The notes below the pieces were generated by a model, which did no database searches, was not told the DNA's origin, and was given only the letters and a program-made list of their open reading frames with translations. A stretch of DNA of 60,409 nt from Candidatus Pacearchaeota archaeon (lineage in GTDB: Archaea > Nanobdellota > Nanobdellia > Pacearchaeales > GW2011-AR1): NCBI GenBank assembly GCA_018304025.1, contig JAGVXA010000002.1:1-60409 (forward strand), written 5' to 3'. Positions 28,771 through 39,900 of this stretch are shown in pieces; the first letter of the stretch is position 1, and each line of letters opens with the position of its first letter. A program made the position numbers and the translations under genes.

Positions 28771-31002
28771 TTGATATTGGATTGGATGAAGAAAAAGGGG
28801 ATAGTTCTTTTTGCGATTTTTATTTTATTTAGTTTGAACTTTGTTTTTGCTGCGCCAATTATTATTGACCATAATGCTGTCGACGATTTTGAAAATATTC
28901 CTGATGAATATATTATTCAAGCAAAAAAAATGTGGCTGAATTTTCCAGGAGAGTCGCATTCGAGCGGCTATAGGATTGGAGTGCAGCTGCTTGCGCAGCA
29001 AAACCCAGAATATGCTGCTGTGATTTCGACGAGTTCGCCTACTCCGTATCGGGAAGATGCGCTGCGTGTCAGCGGATTAGTTAGAACGCAGTATAGTTCG
29101 TGGGGCAGCGGGGCTGGCGAGGCGATATGGTATGCTAATGGAAGCTTGAGAAGCCGTATAAAAAATCATATTGATTACTGCAACAACAACAACTTAATTA
29201 TTTCTGCGATAGGATTCGGCTGGTGCTGGGATATGACTTGGCAGAATGCTCCTGGCGGCGGGTTGGATACAATTTTTGATGTTCATTGGGCTGGTTCGTC
29301 TGACGGAGGACCTCAAGGCAATCTGCGCTGGGGACTTGATGCAGAGGATACAGCGCTTACGGGAAATACAGTAAACATGGACACGTATCTTGGCGCAACA
29401 GAAGAATATTCTAACCACGCAGAATCGCAAGGATATGGAACGAAAGTAATGTTTACAACTGGGCCTGTCGACGGTTATACTGGCGAGAATGGATACCAGA
29501 GGGAGATAAAGCACGAGTACATCAGAAATTTTGTCGAAAATTCCGAAGACAGAATTCTTTTTGATTATGCAGATATTCTTTCGTATAATGATTCTGGAAA
29601 TGAAAATAGATTGGTTTGGAATGGAAATAATTATCAGCAGATACATCCAGATAACATGAAAGATTTGAATGGCGGATATGTTGAAGATGGAGACCATATT
29701 GGACAGATTGGGGCTGTTCGGCTGGCGAAAGCAGAATGGTATTTGGCGGCGCGGTTGGCGGGGTGGGATGGAGGGATTGCTGCAGAGGAAAATTGCTCGG
29801 ACGGGATTCAAAACGGGGATGAAGTGGGGGTTGATTGCGGGGGGAGCTGTCTGGATGCATGCTTTTCTAATATATCTAATAATATCTTGCTCAGTGTTTG
29901 GTGGCAAAGTGCAGATACAGAAACAATTATAAAATGGAAAAATAGGGGAGTAGACTATTATGTCGGACCGCCTTCAATAAATGGCGTATGGAATATATCG
30001 AGATTCACATCTAATTTGAATGCTCAAGGAATGAGGACATTTACTCATGCATCTGATTTTAGTGCTGCATGGACTGCAGAAGGGAATGATGTTTACAAAA
30101 CAAAAAGGCCTGATTATCCCGGATATCCTACAGCAAAAGATGATCCTGACTATGAAGGTTTTTCAGGATGGTTAGTAGAACCAGATGAACCGGATCTTGA
30201 TACGCACATGATTGGTTATACAGACAGTGCTCATCCTGAAACAATTGATGAAAAAGCGACAGTAGATGAATATGTAAGAAGAGTTGAATATCTGGAAAAT
30301 TTGAGTCATGCTACATTAAAAGTAGGCGGATTTGCAGGGAATGACCTTAGTTACTGTTATAATAATGGTTCTAAGAACAGAAGGACATTCACAAACTTAA
30401 GTTGGAACGACTTTGAGAACATGGCTGCACAATTAGATGTTGTTTATTCTGATTATTACCCAGTTAACATTGGCCAGAATCTTGATAGTTTGATTTCAAG
30501 AATTGTTGCTACTTCTGCAGTTGCCAATGGAAAACCATTTGTAATTGCCATTGAAACTAGCGACCAGCATATTAATATTAATGGCAGAGCGCCAACTCCT
30601 GGAGAGGTTCGGGCTGAGACCTGGTTAGCTTTGATTTATGGAGCTAAAGCAATTTTGTATTTTCCTCAAGCGCCTGGAGGGCAGAGATTGCCGATTGAAA
30701 TAATCAGAGATGATAATACACCCGCTGATGTTTCTGCTGAGTTAGCCATACAAAATGAGTTAATCAAAGAACATGAATTAGATTTATCCCTGTCGGGAAT
30801 AGTTGAAAATTATGGGAAATTCCATTGCAGGAAAATTCCTCTTTTAGATGGAACTGGAGATGTAAAAAAAATTTGCCTTAATCTAGATAATTCAACTAAT
30901 ATTTTAGATGGAAAATCTTATGACGCTTATGAAGTGAAAATTTTTATGGAAAGTCCGACGATGCCTTGTGTGATAACGAAAGCGTATTGGAGAGTGTTGT
31001 AA
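28771..31002 (+). CDS. Large secreted protein, possible glycoside-hydrolase-like
   Basis: Signal peptide; two-part architecture separated by CSDGIQNGDEVGVDCGGSC; ends CVITKAYWRVL. Confidence 0.7.
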   Translation: MILDWMKKKGIVLFAIFILFSLNFVFAAPIIIDHNAVDDFENIPDEYIIQAKKMWLNFPGESHSSGYRIGVQLLAQQNPEYAAVISTSSPTPYREDALRVSGLVRTQYSSWGSGAGEAIWYANGSLRSRIKNHIDYCNNNNLIISAIGFGWCWDMTWQNAPGGGLDTIFDVHWAGSSDGGPQGNLRWGLDAEDTALTGNTVNMDTYLGATEEYSNHAESQGYGTKVMFTTGPVDGYTGENGYQREIKHEYIRNFVENSEDRILFDYADILSYNDSGNENRLVWNGNNYQQIHPDNMKDLNGGYVEDGDHIGQIGAVRLAKAEWYLAARLAGWDGGIAAEENCSDGIQNGDEVGVDCGGSCLDACFSNISNNILLSVWWQSADTETIIKWKNRGVDYYVGPPSINGVWNISRFTSNLNAQGMRTFTHASDFSAAWTAEGNDVYKTKRPDYPGYPTAKDDPDYEGFSGWLVEPDEPDLDTHMIGYTDSAHPETIDEKATVDEYVRRVEYLENLSHATLKVGGFAGNDLSYCYNNGSKNRRTFTNLSWNDFENMAAQLDVVYSDYYPVNIGQNLDSLISRIVATSAVANGKPFVIAIETSDQHININGRAPTPGEVRAETWLALIYGAKAILYFPQAPGGQRLPIEIIRDDNTPADVSAELAIQNELIKEHELDLSLSGIVENYGKFHCRKIPLLDGTGDVKKICLNLDNSTNILDGKSYDAYEVKIFMESPTMPCVITKAYWRVL

Positions 31003-31010
31003 ATATCGGA

Positions 31011-31613
31011 TTAGGGGGAGTTATATTTAGGATAAGACGGCTGGAAATTCTGCTTATCTCTTTTTATTTTTATTGCCAAGAAAATAATTGCTGTTAACAA
31101 CAAGAAGGATGCGATTCCCGCTGTAATCAAGACGGTGATTGTTGTTTTAGATAATTTTCCTTTTGTTGGCATTCTTTCTAGGGCTTTTCTTTCAGGAGGG
31201 CTTTCGATTATTTTTAGCGGGAAAGAAACAGTCATCGCGGGGGAGAATTGAACCATTCCTTCTTCTGCCGCGAGCTGCTTGAATTTCACGCTTATAGTCT
31301 GCTCGCTGGTTTTCGCGTTTTTTGGAATTTGTATTTTGACTGGAATTTTGACTGATTTTTCTCCCTGCGGAATTGTAAACTCTGTTTTTCCGACGATTTC
31401 GGCGAGATTTTCTGGGTTGTCGGTTATACTTGCTGTTATTATTGTATCAGATTCTTTTGCAGGCGCCTGGACTGTGAAGTTTATTATTTGGTTTTCATTT
31501 GGCCTGAGAACTAAAGGATTGTCTTTGTAGTAGGGGAATGAGACGCCTATTGCCGTCGCTATCGGAGTTATTAATAAGAAGATTAGAGAGAGGAGAAGAA
31601 TATTCTTTTTCAT
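31011..31613 (-). CDS. Secreted, C-terminally membrane-anchored surface protein
   Basis: MKKNILLLSLIFLLITPIATAIG signal; C-terminal TM plus KIKRDK. The ORF-track start (31736) lies inside a repeat element; the internal Met at 31613 is more plausible. Confidence 0.75.
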   Translation of the reverse strand: MKKNILLLSLIFLLITPIATAIGVSFPYYKDNPLVLRPNENQIINFTVQAPAKESDTIITASITDNPENLAEIVGKTEFTIPQGEKSVKIPVKIQIPKNAKTSEQTISVKFKQLAAEEGMVQFSPAMTVSFPLKIIESPPERKALERMPTKGKLSKTTITVLITAGIASFLLLTAIIFLAIKIKRDKQNFQPSYPKYNSP

Positions 31614-31651
31614 TATTCTTAATAATTCTTTTAGTATATAAATTATATTAC

Positions 31652-31814
31652 TTTTCTGGCCGCAATTGGATTTTGCTTCGCAAATTCTTATCGGTAAAAA
31701 TTGCTTTTGATGCGTCGCAATTGGACTCGCTGACAATCGCGAGTCTTATCGGTAAAATTCGCTCCGCGAATTTGGCGACGCATCAACTCCTCTCCGTGAA
31801 TTTAGCGTGCCGAA
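31652..31814. repeat. Multi-hairpin element with an 80-nt TTGATGCGTCGC..GCGACGCATCAA element nested at 31707-31786
   Basis: Outer TTTTCTGGCC... and GCGTGCCGAA; nested copy nearly identical to 42733-42812. Confidence 0.8.
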
Positions 31815-31915
31815 TTAATTTTATACTTGGCGGTTTGTTAGTTTAGATTCGCAGGTAAATATTAATTGGATAGGTTGTTGTTTACAAGTTAGCAGGGTTT
31901 GTTCAGACAAAAGAA

Positions 31916-32518
31916 TTATCTCTTTTTATTTTGGGCTGGCTGTTGTTTCTTGCTTTTTATGACGAGCCAGAGGATTATTATTATTACTGCTATTATTGCT
32001 AAGGACAAGATAACTGCTATTGCTGAGATTCCTGGCTTGGTTTTTTCTGTCTCTTCTGGCTGGGCTTTTACAACATTTAGATTAATCTCTCTCCTGTAAC
32101 TAAACGCAAAAGCTACACTAGTTCCTCCGGATTCAACCTCGTTTCCGCCGACGTTTCCAGAGACAACTTTAAACAATATTTTTACAGGATAACTATCTCC
32201 TACTTTTGCGTTTGTAGGAATTTTAATTTGAATAGGAACAGCAGCATTACTGTTTGCAGAGACGTCAAATCGGTTTCCTTCTGGGAAAGTTACATATTCT
32301 CCTCCTTCTTCAAGAGTTGCTTCGACAGTTATATCAGTACAACCGCTTCCATAATTTTGCAAGGAAAACGCACTATCATAAACTTCTCCTGGGAGTAACT
32401 GCAAATTATCGCTTTGAAACCCAACAGCGAATGCACTAACTGCCGCGCTCAAAAAAATAAATACTATTCCGCTTAGTAAAAATTGCAAGTTGTTGATTTT
32501 TATTGTTTTAAATTTCAT
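31916..32518 (-). CDS. Membrane-anchored surface protein, paralogue of 31011-31613
   Basis: Signal peptide; VPIQIKIPTNAKVGDSYPVKILFKVV (compare IPVKIQIPKNAKTSEQTISVKFK); C-terminal TM plus KSKKQ. Confidence 0.75.
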   Translation of the reverse strand: MKFKTIKINNLQFLLSGIVFIFLSAAVSAFAVGFQSDNLQLLPGEVYDSAFSLQNYGSGCTDITVEATLEEGGEYVTFPEGNRFDVSANSNAAVPIQIKIPTNAKVGDSYPVKILFKVVSGNVGGNEVESGGTSVAFAFSYRREINLNVVKAQPEETEKTKPGISAIAVILSLAIIAVIIIILWLVIKSKKQQPAQNKKR

Positions 32519-32519
32519 T

Positions 32520-33914
32520 TTAACCTATTGTTAACTCCCATTGTTCACCGTCAGCATCGCAAGTTGCACCGCACGCGTTATTCGCGCTGTACGCAGAGTC
32601 AGTTGTGCCTCCGCTTAAGCAAGGTCCAGCTGCGCAACCAGTTAATGAATCTAAACGCTGCCAAATGCAGAAGTATAATTCGTCTTGATTAGTTCCTGAA
32701 ACATAAGTGTTATCAGCATTAAAGTTTATTGTGAAACCTAAAGCATCGACGTCAGTTACAGTATTTCCAGCTAGTGTAGCAGCAAAAGGCGCGCTTCCTC
32801 CACCAGCAGCTGCATTGCAAGCTCCTGTGTTTCCAAGTCCAACAACATCGTCAGCGCTCATTGATTCTACTTCTAAATTTGCTGCTGAAAGTACGTCACC
32901 TGTTAAATCTTGCGGCTTAAGACTAAATTGTGTTAATGCTTGATTTCCTCTATTTCTAAAACTTAAACCTGTATCTGTTTCAGTAAGATCATTATCGTTA
33001 CCAGGTGTATCGGTTGCTGTGACAGATACTCCAGTCCATACAAGTCTTTCAGAGGGTCTAATATCTATTCCTTGCACAGTCAAATAATCCATAAAATATG
33101 CTTCGTCAGCTGCATCCCAAGGTGCTGTAACAAAACTCGCACTAGTTCTAGATGCAGAATTTCCAGTACTATCTTCTATATATAGACTGAAACTCCAAAA
33201 ATCACCTTGAAGTGTTTTTGTTCCTGCGGATGGCTCGTCATAAAATTGCATTTGCACATAGCATCTGTATTTTCTTTGTCTTTCAGAAATTAATCCTCCG
33301 TAAGGAGAAACTCCAGCACCATTATTGCATCCTGCAACAACAGGTCCGGCTGCTCCGCCACAGTCGATTGCATAACAAGCTGCAGTAGCTCCTGTTGGCA
33401 TAGTGCCTGTAACAGCATCTCTTGTTCTGCAAGTGCTAGCACACCTAACACCATTTGCAGGTGAAGTGGATCTAACGGCAATTTGAAAGTTAGATGCGGT
33501 TGGGCTTCCAAAAGGAATAATAGCAGGACAACTGCTTGCAGCACCACAAGTGCCTGGCAAGCCAGGTAATTCGTTTGGTGTACCAGGACTTAGATTAGGG
33601 TCTTCTACTATAAATTCAATAACAGAATAAACAAGACCGGCAGCGCCGTCAGCAGCAGAAAGAGGCTGAACGTCACGCACAGGGCTCGATACTATCGGAG
33701 CGTTTGATGGATCAACGTCAGTTACTTCAAGCAGACCGACAATAGTCGGCGGAGTGTTTGCCAATTGAACGCTGGCATCGAAAGGACTCAAGTCAGGCTC
33801 TTCTCCTGTAACTGCGCTTTTGATTTTATCAACAATTCCCGCAGATGCAAATGAAACTGACAATAGAAATAAAACTGCAAGAATTGACGCCGCAAAAATA
33901 AATCGTGTTTTCAT
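32520..33914 (-). CDS. Secreted surface-layer-like protein
   Basis: MKTRFIFAASILAVLFLLSVSFASA signal; C-terminal domain (..LYFCIWQ..WELTIG) resembles the domain preceding the HTH tail of the 2613-aa protein. Confidence 0.7.
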   Translation of the reverse strand: MKTRFIFAASILAVLFLLSVSFASAGIVDKIKSAVTGEEPDLSPFDASVQLANTPPTIVGLLEVTDVDPSNAPIVSSPVRDVQPLSAADGAAGLVYSVIEFIVEDPNLSPGTPNELPGLPGTCGAASSCPAIIPFGSPTASNFQIAVRSTSPANGVRCASTCRTRDAVTGTMPTGATAACYAIDCGGAAGPVVAGCNNGAGVSPYGGLISERQRKYRCYVQMQFYDEPSAGTKTLQGDFWSFSLYIEDSTGNSASRTSASFVTAPWDAADEAYFMDYLTVQGIDIRPSERLVWTGVSVTATDTPGNDNDLTETDTGLSFRNRGNQALTQFSLKPQDLTGDVLSAANLEVESMSADDVVGLGNTGACNAAAGGGSAPFAATLAGNTVTDVDALGFTINFNADNTYVSGTNQDELYFCIWQRLDSLTGCAAGPCLSGGTTDSAYSANNACGATCDADGEQWELTIG

Positions 33915-33952
33915 TTTCCCCTTTTGATTTTAATAAGTAAATGTTTAACTAT

Positions 33953-36900
33953 TTAAATATTTCTTTTTTGGAGTGCTCTCTTGAAAATTGTATAAATGTT
34001 TCTTGAGTCTTTGTTCAAGAGATTTGCGACTGCTGAATTTGTCATGCCGGAGTTTCTTAAATTAGCGACGAGAGATTCTGAAATACTGAGATTTCTATTT
34101 GAGAAGATTTTTATTGAAATGAATATTGCTTTTGCGGATATTTGGAATTTGGATTGTTTTTTGATGGAAGCGTTTCTGTAATTTATCCAAATTGTTCTTT
34201 GGTTTCTGTTCAGCAGTTGGGCGATTTGGCTATATGAAAGGTTTTGGTTTTCTTTCAAATATTTTGTCAGGGCTTCTGCAGGACTTATTCCTTGCGCGAA
34301 AATTTCTGCAGGTATTTTGATTTCTTCTCTTGCTGCCTGGTATTCTTCTTTTAATCTTTCTTCGACTAATTCAAGAATTTCTTCTTTTTGCTTCTTCAAT
34401 TTTTCTTCGACTAATTCAAGAATTTCTTTCTTTGATTTTTTCTTTTTACGCCGCGGAATTACGACAAGCGCGAGCGCGAAGTAAATGTCGATTTCCCACG
34501 CAGTGCCTCCAACTGACGGCGAGGTGGAGAAACTTTCAGCTGGAAGTCCGGATGGAACTTGGTTCAAGCAAAAATAAATATCCTTTTCTGTTATCGTTGG
34601 GGATGGGGGGCCTGTTGGAAGCAATTGGAATGATTGTACTGATTGCACACTACTGTGTGCTAATACTGTGTCGTCTTCTACATCGCATGCTGTTGTTTCT
34701 GATTTGGCTGAAAAACTATCTGCCGGAATATTTTCTGATTGAGCTAAGTCGTAGCGAAGATTAAATGCTTCTATCGATAAACTGTTCAGTTCTATGTTTC
34801 CGGTATTTCTTACTTGAAGAGGAGATTCAGAAGGAACTGGCGTTGTTTGCCCGGAAACTACGTTTTGCCAGTTTAATGATTGCGGAGGAAGAATTTCAAA
34901 ACTATAGAAAGGAAGCACTTCGAATTGTTCAAAGTATTCATCGCTTACGGAATTTTCTGAGAGCATAAGATGTACATTCCAGTCTATTGCAGGCTCGTCC
35001 CAGTATTTCATAAATACTGTGCAGGTGTATACTAAGTAATCTGTCATATCAGTTTCAAAATTGCATGAACCTGCTCTTACGGTTTGTTCTGTTCTATCCA
35101 GTGTGAAGCCGGCGAAAAGAACTGCTGAGGGGGAAGCAACGACGTCAACTTGGAAATTTACTTCAACGTCTTCTTCGGCAATATTTTTTTCTGCAAAATC
35201 CACTGGGTTGAGATTTCTGACGCGAAGTATGAACGGGTCGGTTTCTTTTCCTATTTTATATACAGAGTATCCTGGAGATGCAGGTATAGTGAAATTTATA
35301 TTTTCTGTAGTTTCGTTAAAAGTTTCTGGCTGGATGTTTGTGCAGTCTGTGCAGTTCCTTCCGTTTCTTAAGATTTGAAAAGGAGATGTTAGATTTACAG
35401 CAGGATAATTGTAGAGAGAAATTCTTGCTGATTTGCCTAAGCCGGAGTTGGCTTCTGCGTCGATTGAAATTCTGTTGTGCCTAATATTAACTTCTCTGCT
35501 TAGTTCGTTTCCTTCTCCAGAGATTCCTTCTAAGAATCGGATTTTTCCTTCGTTTGTATCTTCAAATATAACTTTGTTTCCTGCGAAACTGTATTTTTTC
35601 AGAATCATGTCGATTAATGTTGTGTTTTCAAGGGCTGATGACGAGGACAAAACAATATCTTTAGAGAAAGCGCCCGTTACACTAATGTTTTTGAATACAT
35701 TCTTGCTTGAGTCATCTTCAGTTGAACTTCCACTCATATAAATTGCATTTAGTGAAGAACTTTCGATTCTTCCCTGCGAGAAAAGATTGTTTGCACTATG
35801 GTCAACATTTATTCCATCGTAATTATTATTTGCTGTGATATTTGTGAACGTGTTATTTGGACTAAAATAAATATACATTCCGAAAAGGGAGTTGTCATTT
35901 GCCGTGATGTCTGCGAGGAAATTATTAGAACTGCCGACAAAATAAATTCCATCGTAATTATTATTTGCTGTGATATTTGAAAGAGTATTGTTCGAGCTAG
36001 AATGAAAGTACAGACCGAAAAAATAATTATCGTTCGCTGTGACGTCTATAAGCGTGTTGTTGCTAGAACTGCTTGAAAGGTAAATTCCGTCGAGATTATT
36101 AGAAACATTGACAGATTGTATGGCGGAATTGTTCACGCTTTCAAAATAAATTCCTGCGCTATTGTAGATGCTTCCAAAATCAGATATTGTTGTGTTTAGG
36201 ATAATTATATTTACGCGTCCTGTTGCATATATTCCGTAATCTGTTCCGGAACTATCGCCTTTAATTGCGTATTTGTTTCCGTTTAATGTAATATTGTCTG
36301 CTTCAATAGTCAAACATGTTCCTGTTGTTTGAATGTCATTGGCTAAGTAATAGCATCTGTTTGGCAGAGTTATTTGTGATGCGCCTTGGTCGCATTGAGT
36401 TATTGGGATGCAAGGAGGTAAAATTGTTACTGTTCTTTGTTCTGTTGAATTTAGATTTCCTATTGCGTCAACTGCGTATGCTTTGAATGTGTGCGCTCTC
36501 TCTGGTAATTCTGTGAATTCATTATAATATTGGTATTTTGTCGCGTTGTAGAGAGATTGGATTTCTGGTCCTGAGAGAGAACGATTGAATACCATTAATT
36601 CATCAAGGATGCCGTTGAATTCATGCTGATGATCGCTTCCTCCGCATCTGCCTATTAAAAAGCCATAACCTTCAGTGATTAGATTATTTGAAGTTCCATC
36701 TTCTATACCGTCTAGATATAATGTTTGTCTGGAATTTTCATAAGTAAAAGTAGCGTGGTACCATACTCCGGGCTGCAGAGTTGTGGCGCCAGCAAGGTAA
36801 TTACCGCTCATCTGAGCAACTAATCTTCGGTTCAAAACATAAAACTGTCTGCCGCCGCTATTAAAAATTTGGTCTTCGGTTGTGTCGTCAACTGCTCTTT

Positions 36901-39900
36901 TTATCCACGCAGAATATGTAAATTGCGGAGAACTAGTCAGGCTTTGTTTAGGATTCCCAATTCGAATAACATTATTCATTCCTAAAAATTCAAAACCACC
37001 TCCGAATTTTCCTTCTTTTACAGGTCCGATTTTAGAAGAATCTACGATAACAACTGTTCCGTTATTTTCATTTCCGCTCCAGTCATATACAAATGTGTCA
37101 TTTTCTTTGACAGAAGAATCGTTGTCGAGTCTCCACCAGCCGACTAATGACTTATCAAAATCATTCAAGACGTAATGCTCTCCGTTGTTGTCTGCTGAAG
37201 AAACATTTATGATAATGGAGTTTGTGTTTCGCGCTGAAGCGTTTGCAGGAGTATCTCCGACGAAAGAGATATTTGGAGCAGTTACATCGGGTGTTGTTAC
37301 TGTTCTTTGTTCTGTTGAATTTAGATTTCCTGCCAAATCAACAGCATAAGACTTGAATGTGTGCGCTCCCTCTGGCAAGTTTGTGAAGGTATTGTAATAC
37401 TGGTGTGCCGAAGCGCTATATAATGTTGCAATCTCATCTGCTGATAATATTCTGTTGAAAATTAGGACTTCGTCAATTGAGCCATTGAAGTAATATCTAC
37501 TTCCGTCGTCTTCGCTTCCTATTGAATTGCTTGTTGATGTTGTTGCAGGTGTTCTTTGCTGACCGAACTCTACAATGCTACTTCCGATTATTTGACCGTC
37601 TAAGTATATGCTTATGTTTCCTGTAGCATAATTTATTGTTCCGACGATGTGTTGCCATTTGTTTTCAACTGCGCCGTTTGTTTGAAAGCTAAGCAGGCCG
37701 CCACCATCTATTGCTCGTGCGGCAACTTTTATATCATCTGTATTTCCTACTTCTATTGATGCTCTTGTGGATTTTGTCGGTAAAACAGAATTAATCGAAA
37801 TTGCTACAATGACATTACCCTCTGTTGAATGGATTTTTTTAGGATATACCCATGCAGATAATGTTGCACTACTGACATTAGATAGTATGTCGAGTCCTGT
37901 TCCAAGCCCGACATAGTCTCCATTTCCGTAGAATTCAAATGCTTTGCCGAACTTTCCGTTAGGAGTTTGCGCAGAGTTGCCCATTGCTGTTCCATTGTTG
38001 CTCTTGTTGCTTAGGTCTATTATTTTGGTTCCATCAATGTCATCCATTCTCCACCAGCCGACTAATGATTTATCAAAATCATTCAAGACATAATGCTCTC
38101 CGTTGTCGTCGGCTGAAGAAACATTTACGACGAAAGAATTTGTTGATAATAAGGAGTTGTTTGCAGGAGTATCTCCGACGAAAGAGATATTTGGAGCTAT
38201 AGGGTCTTCTCCGATGCTATAATTGCTCCAGCTCGTTACATTGAATATAACTGTATCTGCGTTTAATGGCGTGAAAGCGTAACAGTCTGTGCAGGGCATT
38301 CCATCTCTTAATATTGTCGGTCCTTTGAAATTTGCTCCGGGAGAATTGTAGAGAGTTATGTTTGCTGTTCTGTTTAAGCCAGGCGTAATTAAAGATTCAA
38401 CTGTGACTGAATTATTTTCGATTCTTATATCGTTGCTTAAATTTGAATTACTGCCTGTTACGTCCTGATAAAAATAAACTTCTCCATATTCAGATTTCTT
38501 GACACTTATAGTGCCTGTTAAATAATATCCTGCTATTGAACTGTCTATTACATTCGTTCCATTTACATAACTCCAAATACCGCCAGGGCTAATTCCAGTG
38601 ACATTTTTTAGAGTGATGTTGTTTGAATATATGTAAATACGATTATTTGTTATAGTATTTTCTATTAAATTATTTGGAGAACCAGAAAGCCAAAATGCTC
38701 CGTACGCATCATTCATAATAATATTGCCGGAAAAATTATTATTTTGCGAGTTGTCTGTCCAGATTGCTTTGTGTACGTTGCTGTACATGCGATTGTTTTT
38801 TACAACAGTATAATCTACACCGTTAAAATACATGCCAGTGTACTGCCTGCTAATTGAATTATTAAATATAAAAGAATAGTCAGCTCCTTGGAGATAAATT
38901 CCTCTGCCGCTGGATGCGATGCCCATAGTAATGTTGCAATTCTTTACTGTAGTATTCGGCTGGTTTGAATAAACTCCTGCAACCGGGTTCGTGCTTTTGA
39001 TTGAATATCCTTTGCAATCCAATGTAATATTTTGCGCGGAAATAGTAATACAAGGAGCGGTTAAACCGTTGTTTATAATATTCGCATTCATCTCGTATGT
39101 GGTGTTTGATTCAGAGAGCGTGTCGCATTCGAATACAGATGATTTGTTTATTGTGACAAATCTCTGCTCTGTTGAATTTAGATTTCCTGCTGTGTCAACG
39201 GCGTATGCTTTGAATGTATGGTTTCTTCCTTGTAAACTTGTAAATTCATTGTAATACTTATTTGTAGACGCTTCATACAACGCCGAGATTTCACTGACAG
39301 ATAATGTTCTATTAAATAACGAAACATCGTCAATTATGCCGTTGAAGTATGCTGTGGACCAAGAGGAATCGTAAATGCCTGCTTCACCAATATAAAAGTT
39401 TCCTGTTTCTGTTGCTCCGCAAGAAGCAACCATATCAAATAGAGGTTCTGTTTTATCAAATACTCCATTTATATAAAGCGACATAGCTTCAGAACTAGGT
39501 ACGTAAACAAAAGTAATAAGTGTCCATTCGTTTAGAGGAATATTTTGGGTGCTTGTAATTCTGCTTGTGCCATCATACTGAGGTTCGCCGAGTCCGCTAA
39601 GAAAATTCAGTTTATTGTTGCCGTCTAAGTAAATTGAATGCATTCCGCAATCGTAGCTGTCTAATTCTGAATAATAATTAATTATTCCGCCCTCACTTTC
39701 AGGATAAATCCACATTGCCCATGTAAAAGCAGAAATACTAAACGGATAAGGCGCATTTTCTGTTGTTATATAATCTCCACTGCCATCAAAACTAAATCCT
39801 TTTCCGAACTTACCTTCGTTAGTCTGCGCAGCATCACCGCCTTTAGTTCCGTTATTGCTCCAGATACTTAGGTCAACAATGTCCCCAAAACTATTGAGGT

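Noticed and set aside
29194-29907. 237-aa minus-strand ORF
   Set aside because: Antisense shadow of the well-supported secreted-protein gene 28771-31002.
31614-31736. N-terminal extension of the 31011-31736 ORF
   Set aside because: Lies in the repeat element; a good signal peptide begins at the internal Met (31613).
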